Part shown: piece after piece, positions 1 to 6,969 of the stretch
Numbering within the stretch: position 1 is the stretch's first letter
Layout: each line of letters begins with the position of its first letter
Source of the DNA: Candidatus Heimdallarchaeota archaeon
GTDB taxonomy: Archaea; Asgardarchaeota; Heimdallarchaeia; Hodarchaeales; LC-3
DNA: 13,857 nucleotides
Assembly (NCBI GenBank): GCA_027364495.1
Contig: DAHXPE010000124.1
Coordinates: 1-13,857, forward strand
Direction of reading: 5' to 3'
Notes under the pieces: model-generated
What the model saw: the letters and a program-made list of their open reading frames with translations, nothing else
What the model was told of the DNA's origin: nothing
The model's database searches: none
Translations under genes and position numbers: made by a program

Positions 1-8
1 CTCACCTT
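1..8 (-). promoter_or_regulatory. Shine-Dalgarno-like site of a gene beyond the left edge
   Basis: Read on the minus strand the first eight bases are AAGGTGAG, a good match to the archaeal Shine-Dalgarno core GGAGGTGA. The site lies just after the eif2g stop codon, in the same direction. In many archaea eif2g is followed in the same operon by a PIN-domain gene and RNA polymerase/Spt4 genes, so a further operon gene probably starts just outside the window. This rests on eight bases and on known gene order only. Confidence 0.35.
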
Positions 9-20
9 ATTAGTAATATC

Positions 21-1274
21 TTATTCTACTACAGGATTCCCTTCAATCAGGTTACCATAGCCAATTAATCTCCAACGTCGATCAATAAGTACTGATATTG
101 CTAATCTTGTATTATCTCTTGCGCAAACTGGCAAAACAAGATCAACTGTAAATCTACCTGAATTACCCTTTTGACTTGATTTGTCTATTGTTCCAACTGT
201 TTTTGCTGTTCCTATATTTATCATTATTTTTGAGCCTTTTGGTAACTGTGGAACTTTTTGATCATCTTCTGATTTTAATCCTACTATTCTATCTAAAAAC
301 ATTCCATCAAAAGTTATCTTATCATAAATTGGTGGTAATTTGTCTGGTTTGCCTAAAACGTGACCAACTAATCTATCATTTTTGGTCATTGATGGGTCCA
401 ATTCTGTACCTACACCTATTAATCCTCCAGGAAGTGCTTTTTCCAAATTTCCAAATCCTGATTGTAAGGAGGATATTTTTGTAACTATTGGTTTCCATTT
501 ACCATTTACATTTATTCCTGGACGTATTTCAATTTCCATTCCTACTTCTAATGATCCTTGGCTTATTGATCCACCTACTACCCCACCATGCATTTCGCTT
601 GGTGACATTCCTGGTTTGTTAATATCGAATGATCTTGCTATTAACATGAATGGTGATATTTCAGGATCCCTATGAGGCGTTTTGAAGTTTTCTTCTATTT
701 TTTGTATGACAATATCTAAATTTGTTTTGTGAATTGCTGAAATTGGTATAATTGGAACATTTTTAGCATCTTTTTTCCATTCCCGGTCTAAAAAAGCTTG
801 TATATCTTCGAAGTTTTTTATTGCTTCTTCTTCTGAAACCAATTCAATTTTGTTTTGAACGACAATCAGTTTTTCCATATCAATAATATTCATAGCCGCC
901 AAATGTTCTCTTGTTTGAGGCATTGGAACTGGCTCAGTAGCTGAAATAACTAATAAAACGGCATCCATAATTGCAGCACCTGATAACATGGTCGCCATTA
1001 AAACCTCATGTCCAGGAGCGTCTACAAAGCTTATACGTCTTACTAATTTTGTATCTTTTGATTTTTCAGTTGTGTAGGTTCCGTCTTTTTTCTGAAGGAA
1101 TTCACAATCTGCATATCCAAGACGTATGGAAATTCCTCTTCTGATTTCTTCACTGTGGGTGTCAGGAAATTTACCTGAAAACGCCTGTACCAGACTACTT
1201 TTACCATGATCGACATGGCCAATCATACCAAGGTTTATTTCGGCTTGATTTGGTTTTTCTGCTGTTTTTGACAT
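21..1274 (-). CDS. eif2g: Translation initiation factor aIF2 subunit gamma (GTPase)
   Basis: This is the GTP-binding core subunit of archaeal initiation factor 2, which binds methionyl-initiator tRNA and brings it to the small ribosomal subunit. Numbering from the ATG at 1274 (417 aa, normal for the family), the GTPase signatures are complete: G1 GHVDHGKSS (19-27), a switch 1 region around RRGISIRLGYA, G3 DAPGH (85-89), G4 NKIE (141-144) and G5 SAIH (179-182). The two beta-barrel domains follow, ending in RRWRLIGYGNLIEG. The frame also opens with TTG and GTG codons 18 and 15 bases upstream. I prefer the ATG because homologues start close to the G1 motif and a TATA-like element (about 1322-1330) would leave a short leader. 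Upstream in the same direction is rps6e, a conserved archaeal pairing. Oddity: the segment between switch 1 and DAPGH has only one cysteine (C57), so the four-cysteine zinc knuckle of characterised archaeal proteins is missing. Confidence 0.96.
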   Translation of the reverse strand: MSKTAEKPNQAEINLGMIGHVDHGKSSLVQAFSGKFPDTHSEEIRRGISIRLGYADCEFLQKKDGTYTTEKSKDTKLVRRISFVDAPGHEVLMATMLSGAAIMDAVLLVISATEPVPMPQTREHLAAMNIIDMEKLIVVQNKIELVSEEEAIKNFEDIQAFLDREWKKDAKNVPIIPISAIHKTNLDIVIQKIEENFKTPHRDPEISPFMLIARSFDINKPGMSPSEMHGGVVGGSISQGSLEVGMEIEIRPGINVNGKWKPIVTKISSLQSGFGNLEKALPGGLIGVGTELDPSMTKNDRLVGHVLGKPDKLPPIYDKITFDGMFLDRIVGLKSEDDQKVPQLPKGSKIMINIGTAKTVGTIDKSSQKGNSGRFTVDLVLPVCARDNTRLAISVLIDRRWRLIGYGNLIEGNPVVE

Positions 1275-1353
1275 TTTTTTGTGCTGCACCAATTGAATTG
1301 ATCTGAATAGTTGTTACAATGTATTTATAGATAGATTAAGAAATATGTTTTCC

Positions 1354-1746
1354 TTATTCTGTTTTTAAGGTAGCCAAGATTTCTTCAATCTTTTTAGATC
1401 CCATGGTAAGGATTTTCATATTTATTTGTAAAATATCTTCTGATATTGTATTACCACGAACTGATTTTCGTTTTCTTTGACCATGTCGTGAAGGTTTAAA
1501 ACCAACACCACCTGATGATAAAATCCGTTTTCTCATAGCTCCCTGAACAGAGGAGTTCATTGGGAAACCATCAGTATCACTACCGCCAGTGATTTTGAAT
1601 TTGTATCCATCAAAGCCTAAGAAATCGCCATCTATTTCAGTACCTAAAGTTAAACCGATAAATGAGCGAATTTTATTTTCTTCTTCTATATCTAATCGGT
1701 ACGTTTTTCCATCGGATGCACCGAGGTTTATTTGAAATTTTGCCAT
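1354..1746 (-). CDS. rps6e: 30S ribosomal protein S6e
   Basis: This is a structural protein of the small ribosomal subunit found in archaea and eukaryotes but not bacteria. The 130-residue length fits the short archaeal form. The family signature GGSDTDGFPM lies at residues 54-63. It is followed by the basic segment MRKRILSSGGVGFKPSRHGQRKRKSVRG. The ATG at 1746 is preceded on the minus strand by GAGGT, six bases before the start, a well-placed Shine-Dalgarno site. The eif2g ATG lies 79 bases downstream on the same strand, matching the usual archaeal rps6e-eif2g order, so joint transcription is likely. An inverted repeat lies about 55-70 bases upstream of the start. Confidence 0.97.
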   Translation of the reverse strand: MAKFQINLGASDGKTYRLDIEEENKIRSFIGLTLGTEIDGDFLGFDGYKFKITGGSDTDGFPMNSSVQGAMRKRILSSGGVGFKPSRHGQRKRKSVRGNTISEDILQINMKILTMGSKKIEEILATLKTE

Positions 1747-1800
1747 TGTGTGACCTCAATTAGTTAGTATCTGATAGTTCAGTACTTGAATGCTTAGAAA

Positions 1801-1817
1801 ATGTATTTTTCATACAT
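1801..1817. repeat. Inverted repeat upstream of rps6e
   Basis: Perfect six-base arms ATGTAT and ATACAT are separated by five bases, 55-71 bases upstream of the rps6e start codon. This could be an operator or a small hairpin in the 5' region. In AT-rich DNA an element this short can also arise by chance. Confidence 0.3.
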
Positions 1818-1954
1818 TACAGACATTCTAAATTTTATTTCTGTCTTAGAACTAAAATACTAGTTAATTCACTATCCTTCGTGAGATTTTAAAAAGAGCA
1901 ACATCAAATTGAAGTAAGGTTTTTCTTTCAGTTTTTTCGTTCTAATTAGCTTTT

Positions 1955-3772
1955 TTAATCCTTTAATATAAGTTTTTCCAATAGGTCATATATTTTTTCT
2001 TTGTAGAGTTTTTTTTCAGATAATTTTTCTTCTCGAATAAGTAACTTAACCTGTTCTCGTATTTTATCATGAATCTCTACTTCTTTTTGATCATTCCAGT
2101 TTATTAGTCTTACTGGCATCGTTGATAATGGATGTTCAGAAAATTGTAATACCCCACCTCTTTTCAGACCTTTAATCATTAACCATTTGTACAATATATT
2201 CGAATTAATATATGCTAAAAGATATTCAGGGCTTTCTCTTACCCATGTATATAATCCCAGTACTGTTATATCTTGGACTCCTAGTACATGCTCATGTTCT
2301 ACTACACATCTAATAAAACCTTTATTATCGAATCTTTCTTTACAGGGTAGAAAGAATTTATTTTTGAAATTAATAAAAATTGCAAAATTCCTTGGAAAAG
2401 ACCAAACATACCATGGTATTGGTTTTGGAGACCATCTTTTCTCTAAATCAATTTTAAATTGTTTTAGATGTTCATAAATGTGTGGACATTGTTCCCTAAA
2501 TGATTTTTCAGTTGGGAATTCCTGTTCTTCAATAAAAATATAATCTGCATATTTTTGGACCTTATACTGTTCCATATATCGTGCTTTAACTACTTTTTTC
2601 ACGAGTGATAATTCTTTTGGATTAAGTTTTGAGAGAAAACCTGCTTCACTATTCTTCTCACGAATCCAAAAAGCTTTGTCCAGTCCTGAAACCATTCCGT
2701 TTCCTATTTCAAAAATGTCTTTAATTGTTACGTAGCGAGCATCAATCAGTATTTTGTGTTTTTCTCTCATTGGGTCAACTAGGAATAATTTTCTTTTATC
2801 ATTAAAGCAAATTTTTACCTGACTCATGTCTATGGCTAAGTTTTCAAGCTGATTTTTTGTCATACAATTCAATAACGACGTTTCTACTTCTTTTACACGA
2901 TCCACTTCGTAATATTCAACATTTATTTTATAATTCGTTTTACATGATAATTCTAATTTATTAATGAACTCTTCATCTTCTTTTGGAATTAAATTCCAGC
3001 TTTTACCTGTTTCAGGATGGTTGACCAAATAGAATTGTACATTGGGATTTTTATCGACATTTTCATGTTTTTGTATTTTTTGTAGAGTTTCAAAAACATA
3101 CTGGAGTTCCTGTTCTGTGATTGATTCCTTCTGAAGTAATTTGAAGATTTTTATTTGTTTATTCGGTTCTTTTTTACCTTTAATGAATTTAAAAATGATT
3201 AAATTCGACGACACCCCTGAAAAGATTCTTTTTTCATTGCAATCAATAATCAAATCAAGATAGCCATTTTGTAAAATATATTCACGTAAATTTGCAGCAT
3301 GAAGTGTCTGGAGCCAAAATTTTGGGGTTATAAATAATAATTCACCTTTCTCTATCAAATGATCTATGGATTTGAAAATGAAAGCTTGTAATATATCAGC
3401 CAGTGCATTTATTTTATTATCCCAAAAATTCCTCTGAATAATATCAGTTCTTACTTCATGTGGTTGATTTCGCCATCGAATATAAGGTGGATTACCTATA
3501 ACAACAGAAAACTTCTCTTCCAATGGATAATCAAAGAAATTTCTATAATAAATAGGTGTTTTACAAGATGCAAAAAGATTTGAATCAACCTCAATTGCAA
3601 CAATATTTGTATTGTTCTTTTCCAAGGCTTCAACAAATATTCCTGTGCCTGCTGATGGTTCCAAAATTCTATTGGGACTATTGTGAGTTATTAATTGAAC
3701 AATAAATTCAGCAATATATTTTGGTGTGAAATATTGTCCTAAATTTTTAATGGGATTAGTAACTAAAACCAT
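1955..3772 (-). CDS. N6-adenine DNA methyltransferase, TaqI/Eco57I-like, solitary
   Basis: The enzyme is predicted to transfer a methyl group from S-adenosylmethionine to an adenine in a specific DNA sequence. The motif order is that of the gamma class. The N-terminal NLGQYFTPKYIAEFIV (10-25) corresponds to motif X, EPSAGTG (38-44) is the AdoMet-binding motif I, and the catalytic motif IV NPPY is at 94-97. The C-terminal half, including the PRNFAIFINFKNKFFLPC and YINSNILYKWL segments, resembles the TaqI-type target-recognition domain. At 605 aa it is longer than M.TaqI. The methyltransferase domain begins at the very N-terminus, so there is no room for the nuclease domain found at that end of type IIG fusion enzymes. 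No separate endonuclease gene is visible beside it. It starts with ATG at 3772. TATA-like tracts lie about 27 and 50 bases upstream, in the divergent region shared with the ATPase gene. It may be an orphan methylase or the remnant of a restriction-modification system; its target cannot be read from the sequence. Confidence 0.9.
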   Translation of the reverse strand: MVLVTNPIKNLGQYFTPKYIAEFIVQLITHNSPNRILEPSAGTGIFVEALEKNNTNIVAIEVDSNLFASCKTPIYYRNFFDYPLEEKFSVVIGNPPYIRWRNQPHEVRTDIIQRNFWDNKINALADILQAFIFKSIDHLIEKGELLFITPKFWLQTLHAANLREYILQNGYLDLIIDCNEKRIFSGVSSNLIIFKFIKGKKEPNKQIKIFKLLQKESITEQELQYVFETLQKIQKHENVDKNPNVQFYLVNHPETGKSWNLIPKEDEEFINKLELSCKTNYKINVEYYEVDRVKEVETSLLNCMTKNQLENLAIDMSQVKICFNDKRKLFLVDPMREKHKILIDARYVTIKDIFEIGNGMVSGLDKAFWIREKNSEAGFLSKLNPKELSLVKKVVKARYMEQYKVQKYADYIFIEEQEFPTEKSFREQCPHIYEHLKQFKIDLEKRWSPKPIPWYVWSFPRNFAIFINFKNKFFLPCKERFDNKGFIRCVVEHEHVLGVQDITVLGLYTWVRESPEYLLAYINSNILYKWLMIKGLKRGGVLQFSEHPLSTMPVRLINWNDQKEVEIHDKIREQVKLLIREEKLSEKKLYKEKIYDLLEKLILKD

Positions 3773-3931
3773 CTCAAGACCATTATGAGTTATAAAAGAA
3801 TCAATTCAATGTATAAATCTACTAAACAAAAATTTTTCAAGTACAGAATTAAGAAATATTAATATAAGAATCGTTTCATAAATTTTGTATAATCAAGTTT
3901 TTATTCTTACAATACATCCTAGGTTTGTATT

Positions 3932-5455
3932 ATGACCTTTTCTGACTCTAGCTCCTCTGTACAACAATCATATGCTTTAATACCACCTTTTGCTTATGCT
4001 CTCATTCAAATGGATTCCAAAAGTAAGCAAATCGAATATAAAGTAATGGAAGCGCCATTAACAGCTAAAGAACAAGAGTACTTAACCTTTATTAAAAAAA
4101 CACTGATTTCCAGTTTAAAAGTTACCTTAGATAAATTCAAGACTAATGATGAAGCTAAAGTTTTTTTGAGAAAAGAAGTGCTTGATATTATTTCCAAGAA
4201 TAAAACATTAAAGAACGTAGATGAGAATACAGTAGAAAAAATATTCTATCATGTCCATAGAGATTTATTGGGGTTTGGTATTGTTGAACCATTGTTACAG
4301 GATGCTGCCATTGAGGATATTTCATGTGATGGTGTCAATGTTCCAATATACATTTGGCATAGAGAATATGAGTCAATAAAAACCAATTTACGATTTTTAG
4401 ACGAACAGGAACTTAATAATTTTACAGTTAAAGTAGCACAGCGAGCAGGAAGGCATATCAGTGTAGCACAGCCGTTATTAGATGCTAGTTTACCAGATGG
4501 CTCCCGTATTAATGTTACTTATGCAAAAGAAATTACTATGCGCGGCTCAACATTCACCATTCGTAAATTTAAAACTGATCCTCTTACCATAATTGATTTG
4601 ATATCCTGGAACACCTTAAGTGAAGAAATAGCAGCATTCTTTTGGTATGCACTGGAAAATGGTAAATCTCTATTAATAGCCGGAGGAACAGCTTCTGGAA
4701 AAACAACATTATTGAATAGTTTGGCCATGTTTATTCGACCAGGAAATAAAATAGTATCTATTGAGGACACAGCTGAATTGCAGATACCACATGAAAACTG
4801 GATTCAATCTGTCGCAAGACCGGGTTTCGGAGGATACAGAGCTGATGGTAGTAAGCGTGGTGAAGTAACCATGTATGACTTATTACGTGCTGCTTTACGT
4901 CAGAGACCAGACTTTTTGTTTGTAGGAGAAGTCCGTGGTGAAGAGGCATACTCATTGTTCCAAGGTATGTCAACTGGACATGCTGGAATGGGTACTATCC
5001 ATGGTGATAGCACCTCTGGGGTTATAAGACGTTTAGAAGCAGAACCCATGAATATTCCAAGGCCAATGTTGCAAGCCTTAGATATGGTTTGTGTTCAGCG
5101 ATCTGTTAGACGACAAGGCGGTAGAAAGCTCAGACGAACTATTGAGGTGGAAGAAATTGTCGAATTGGATCAGATGACTGATGATCTCATTACCAATAGA
5201 GTTTTCTCGTGGGACGCAAATGATGATACCTTCCTGAATTTTGGTAAAAGTTACATTCTAAATTCAATTATGGATGAAAACGGCTATACTGAAAACGCTA
5301 TTCAAGAAGAGCTTAACAGGAGAAAAGACGTGCTTCATTGGATGGTTCGTAAAAAAATGCGTAGTTATCAGGAAGTTGCTAAGACTGTTTTTGAGTATTT
5401 CAATGATCCAGAAATGGCTCATAAAAATGCCGTTAAAGATTTGAAAGTTTTTTAA
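3932..5455 (+). CDS. Archaeal type II/IV secretion (GspE/TadA/ArlI-like) ATPase
   Basis: This is a hexameric secretion-type ATPase that powers assembly of type IV pilus-like filaments or archaella at the cytoplasmic face of the membrane. The N-terminal region (YALIPPFAYALI, then a helical stretch to about residue 100) matches the archaeal form of the family. The Walker A motif is GGTASGKTT (251-259, Lys257). The Walker B region is RPDFLFVGEVRGEE (325-337 onward) with Glu333. The His box STGHAGMGTIHGDS spans 347-360. At 507 aa it is a full-length protein with all catalytic elements. It starts at an ATG with a TATA-like TGTATAATC about 40 bases upstream. Oddity: archaeal genes of this family are usually followed by the membrane platform gene (gspF/tadC/arlJ). 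Here tRNA genes follow, and no pilin or platform protein is encoded in the window. Whether it serves pili, archaella or another surface structure cannot be decided. Confidence 0.93.
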   Translation: MTFSDSSSSVQQSYALIPPFAYALIQMDSKSKQIEYKVMEAPLTAKEQEYLTFIKKTLISSLKVTLDKFKTNDEAKVFLRKEVLDIISKNKTLKNVDENTVEKIFYHVHRDLLGFGIVEPLLQDAAIEDISCDGVNVPIYIWHREYESIKTNLRFLDEQELNNFTVKVAQRAGRHISVAQPLLDASLPDGSRINVTYAKEITMRGSTFTIRKFKTDPLTIIDLISWNTLSEEIAAFFWYALENGKSLLIAGGTASGKTTLLNSLAMFIRPGNKIVSIEDTAELQIPHENWIQSVARPGFGGYRADGSKRGEVTMYDLLRAALRQRPDFLFVGEVRGEEAYSLFQGMSTGHAGMGTIHGDSTSGVIRRLEAEPMNIPRPMLQALDMVCVQRSVRRQGGRKLRRTIEVEEIVELDQMTDDLITNRVFSWDANDDTFLNFGKSYILNSIMDENGYTENAIQEELNRRKDVLHWMVRKKMRSYQEVAKTVFEYFNDPEMAHKNAVKDLKVF

Positions 5456-5484
5456 ATCTTTTTGAAAAAGGTAACAAGAAAATT

Positions 5485-5500
5485 ATTTTTTCTATTTCTT
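5485..5500 (+). terminator. T-rich terminator after the secretion ATPase gene
   Basis: A run of seven T residues followed by further T-rich sequence lies 30 bases after the ATPase stop codon, behind a short CTTTTT/AAAAAG inverted repeat at about 5459-5471. Archaeal RNA polymerase terminates at oligo-T tracts on the non-template strand. Placement fits, but the region is AT-rich overall. Confidence 0.4.
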
Positions 5501-5545
5501 GATATTTTATGCTCTGAACTGGAAAATTTAATTATTAACATAGTA

Positions 5546-5565
5546 TAAAAATTTATAAATTTTTA
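5546..5565. repeat. Perfect 20-base AT palindrome
   Basis: The 20 bases are exactly self-complementary with no spacer, centred on TTTATAAA. The palindrome lies about 90 bases after the ATPase gene and about 100 bases before tRNA-Arg(TCT). It could be a symmetric TATA-containing promoter core, a protein-binding site or a bidirectional terminator. It consists only of A and T, so a chance origin is possible. Confidence 0.4.
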
Positions 5566-5636
5566 AACACCGAACAAAGAGACTTATTCAGTATAGACTG
5601 CCTAAATAAAAGCTAAATTAGGGTTTTTATTCGCCA

Positions 5637-5645
5637 GATTATATT
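5637..5645 (+). promoter_or_regulatory. TATA-box candidate for tRNA-Arg(TCT)
   Basis: A TTATATT element is centred 26 bases before the first base of the tRNA, the usual archaeal TATA-to-start distance. A purine-rich BRE is not obvious. Confidence 0.4.
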
Positions 5646-5667
5646 CAAATGATGCAAACTTAATTAA

Positions 5668-5785
5668 GAACTCGTAGCCTAGCATGGATAGGGCGCCAGC
5701 CTTCTAAATTCCTTTTAGTTTTCTACTGGATTTTTTTTTTGAAGAAAGTTGGATTTCGGGGATTCAAATTCCCCCGGGTTCGCCA
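5668..5785 (+). tRNA. tRNA-Arg (anticodon TCT), intron-containing, CCA encoded
   Basis: The full cloverleaf folds by hand. The acceptor stem GAACTCG pairs with CGGGTTC, including one T-G pair. The D stem is GCCT with GGGC, and the loop carries GG and A20, an arginine identity base. The anticodon stem CCAGC pairs with GTTGG (5748-5752). The T arm is GGGGA, TTCAAAT, TCCCC; its last pair is A53-T61 in place of the usual G-C. The loop reads C32 T33 T-C-T A37 then A38 after removal of the intron, so the tRNA decodes AGA. The discriminator is G at 5782, and CCA is encoded at 5783-5785. Without intron and CCA the tRNA is 75 nt. A second tRNA-Arg gene faces it 45 bases away. The sense strand of the intron contains ten consecutive T residues. 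Confidence 0.93.
5707..5746 (+). other. Archaeal tRNA intron, position 37/38, 40 nt
   Basis: Exon bases CTTC (5701-5704) pair with GAAG (5741-5744), giving the four-base central helix of a bulge-helix-bulge. The three-base bulges are TAA (5705-5707) and AAA (5745-5747). Cleavage after the second base of each bulge restores a normal seven-base anticodon loop. The inner helix is weak, so the structure may be a relaxed bulge-helix-loop. Such introns are removed by the archaeal tRNA splicing endonuclease. Confidence 0.85.
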
Positions 5786-5830
5786 TTTTCTTTTATTTTG
5801 GCATAAAATTAGCTACTGTAAAATAATTAA

Positions 5831-5927
5831 CGGACGGGGTGGGATTTGAACCCACGCTCTATTCCTAACTCCGATATGTTTCCTTTCTTAGGAGGGAATC
5901 GCCTTATCCAGTCTCGGCTACTCGTCC
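5831..5927 (-). tRNA. tRNA-Arg (anticodon CCT), intron-containing
   Basis: Read on the minus strand, the acceptor stem GGACGAG pairs with CCCGTCC except for an A6-C67 mismatch. The D arm starts GCCG and its loop carries GG and A20. The anticodon stem ATTCC (5899-5895) pairs with GGAAT (5865-5861). The T arm GTGGG, TTCAAAT, CCCAC is perfect. After removal of a 22-base intron the loop is C-T-C-C-T-A-A with anticodon CCT, decoding AGG. The mature tRNA is 75 nt with discriminator G at 5831, and CCA is not encoded. It converges on tRNA-Arg(TCT), which reads the other AGR codon. Confidence 0.92.
5867..5888 (-). other. Archaeal tRNA intron, position 37/38, 22 nt
   Basis: On the minus strand CTCC of the loop pairs with GGAG near the intron 3' end, giving the four-base helix. 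The flanking three-base bulges are TAA and TTA. Cutting inside both bulges leaves the anticodon loop CTCCTAA. The interior helix is short. The position is the canonical one, between bases 37 and 38. Confidence 0.85.
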
Positions 5928-5953
5928 TATATTTTTTTAACTTAAAATCTGAC

Positions 5954-5966
5954 TATATTTTATATT
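5954..5966 (-). promoter_or_regulatory. TATA-box candidate for tRNA-Arg(CCT)
   Basis: The minus strand reads AATATAAAATATA, centred about 30 bases upstream of the first tRNA base. This is a good archaeal TATA spacing. Confidence 0.45.
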
Positions 5967-6063
5967 GGAAATGTTTATTAAATTTTCATGGTTTTTTATG
6001 GTCAAATTCTAAAAATAATTAGAAAAACACTTTGTTTTTTGAATAATTAGACAATTTTTTTCT

Positions 6064-6076
6064 CCTTTAAAAAAGG
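6064..6076 (-). terminator. Hairpin/oligo-T terminator candidate after the histidine phosphatase gene
   Basis: The minus strand reads CCTTTTTTAAAGG, which combines six T residues with CCTTT/AAAGG arms. It lies 15 bases after the stop codon of the phosphatase gene. Confidence 0.35.
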
Positions 6077-6090
6077 TTTAATTTTTTGGT

Positions 6091-6678
6091 TCATAAAAGT
6101 TCTCGGATTATTTTGTTGTTTACTATCTTTCCCCAGCCACAAAAGGCCGTTTGTTCCCATTTTTTATAGAGTAGGTTTGCATTATCATAATATCCACCTT
6201 TCTTAGAAAAATAAAGATTTAAAATTGTTCCATGGCTAACTATACCAACAATTTTGTCTTTTAATTCTTCTTTTTGTTCCAATTCGTTCATGAATGCAGA
6301 AATTCTTTCCAATGCTTGCGTTGCTGGTTCCCATCCACCAATTGATATATCTTTTTCTTGAAATCCTCTTTTAACAACCTGTTTAAAATCATCTTCAGTT
6401 GCATAGAATACTCCTTTGTCTCGATCCACTTCATTTAATCGTTTATCTATGAGTATAGCTGGAAAAGAATCCTTTTGTAATGCTGTAACTAGTCCTTGAG
6501 CGGTTAATTGAGCTTTTTTTTCCGCTGAACAAAACAATAGTTCAATTTTTTGTATTTCAGGCTCATTACTTAGATTCTGAATTTCATCCTCTCCTTTTGC
6601 ACTAATAATCCATTGTGACGGACCTAATGATTTATTTTGAATAGACCTGGCATGTCTAATAAAAATGAATTGAATCAT
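6091..6678 (-). CDS. Histidine phosphatase superfamily protein (phosphoglycerate mutase-like)
   Basis: Members of this superfamily transfer or remove phosphate groups through a phosphohistidine intermediate. The N-terminal signature is FIRHARS, where Arg8-His9-Ala10 replaces the common Arg-His-Gly; His9 is the expected phospho-acceptor. CSAEKKAQLTA (50-60) corresponds to the SxxxRAxxTA motif, with Lys in place of the phosphate-pocket Arg. Glu83 in LNEVDRDKG is the likely general acid. VSHGT (His149) supplies the second catalytic histidine. At 195 aa it is a complete single-domain, soluble protein with no signal peptide. It starts with ATG at 6678. The zinc-ribbon gene lies 75 bases upstream on the same strand, so the two could be co-transcribed. 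The substrate is unknown: possibilities include sugar phosphates, phosphoproteins and nucleotides such as in the SixA or CobC families. Confidence 0.85.
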   Translation of the reverse strand: MIQFIFIRHARSIQNKSLGPSQWIISAKGEDEIQNLSNEPEIQKIELLFCSAEKKAQLTAQGLVTALQKDSFPAILIDKRLNEVDRDKGVFYATEDDFKQVVKRGFQEKDISIGGWEPATQALERISAFMNELEQKEELKDKIVGIVSHGTILNLYFSKKGGYYDNANLLYKKWEQTAFCGWGKIVNNKIIRELL

Positions 6679-6753
6679 GAGATTTAAAACGATAAACCTA
6701 AAACAGCGTGTTTCAACAAGTTTTTATGATTGGAAAGAATTTTTTAACCTATC

Positions 6754-6969
6754 TTAATCGTTTTGTTTCATATACCATTTCATATAGTCATTTTGACGTT
6801 TTCGCTTTTCAGTTTCGTCTTGGTTGATATCGTCTTCATATCTTTTTTTGGTAATAGTATCACGTTGTCTTGAAAATTCTTGTAAAGACATAGTAAGACC
6901 ACAGCTTAAACATTTGTAAAACATTCCGTCTTTAACGGCTTTACCGCCACAATCCAAACATTTTGCCAG
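6754..6969 (-). CDS. Small zinc-ribbon protein, probable CTG start
   Basis: This small protein of about 71 aa is of unknown function. With a start at CTG (6969-6967) it begins (M)AKCLDCGGKAV and contains two CxxC pairs, Cys4/Cys7 and a second pair in KCLSCGLT, enough to hold one zinc ion. The rest is a highly charged, probably helical tail ending DYMKWYMKQND. There is no ATG at the N-terminus. The frame is closed by TGA at 6978-6976, so only ATA, AAA and CTG precede the first cysteine. A strong Shine-Dalgarno match AAGGTGA ends exactly six bases before the CTG. The alternative TTG at 6957 would remove the first zinc cysteine. Co-transcription with the downstream phosphatase is possible. It could be a nucleic-acid-binding or adaptor protein; I do not recognise a named family. 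Confidence 0.75.
   Translation of the reverse strand: MAKCLDCGGKAVKDGMFYKCLSCGLTMSLQEFSRQRDTITKKRYEDDINQDETEKRKRQNDYMKWYMKQND

Noticed and set aside
382..675. Open frame on the plus strand opposite eif2g
   Set aside because: It is a shadow of the highly conserved eif2g gene. The same holds for the short frames opposite rpoB, the hydrolase gene and the ATPase gene.
6091..6678. Arg-His-Ala instead of Arg-His-Gly in the histidine phosphatase, considered as a sign of inactivation
   Set aside because: Ala is tolerated at this place in many superfamily members, and the catalytic His9, Glu83 and His149 are all present.
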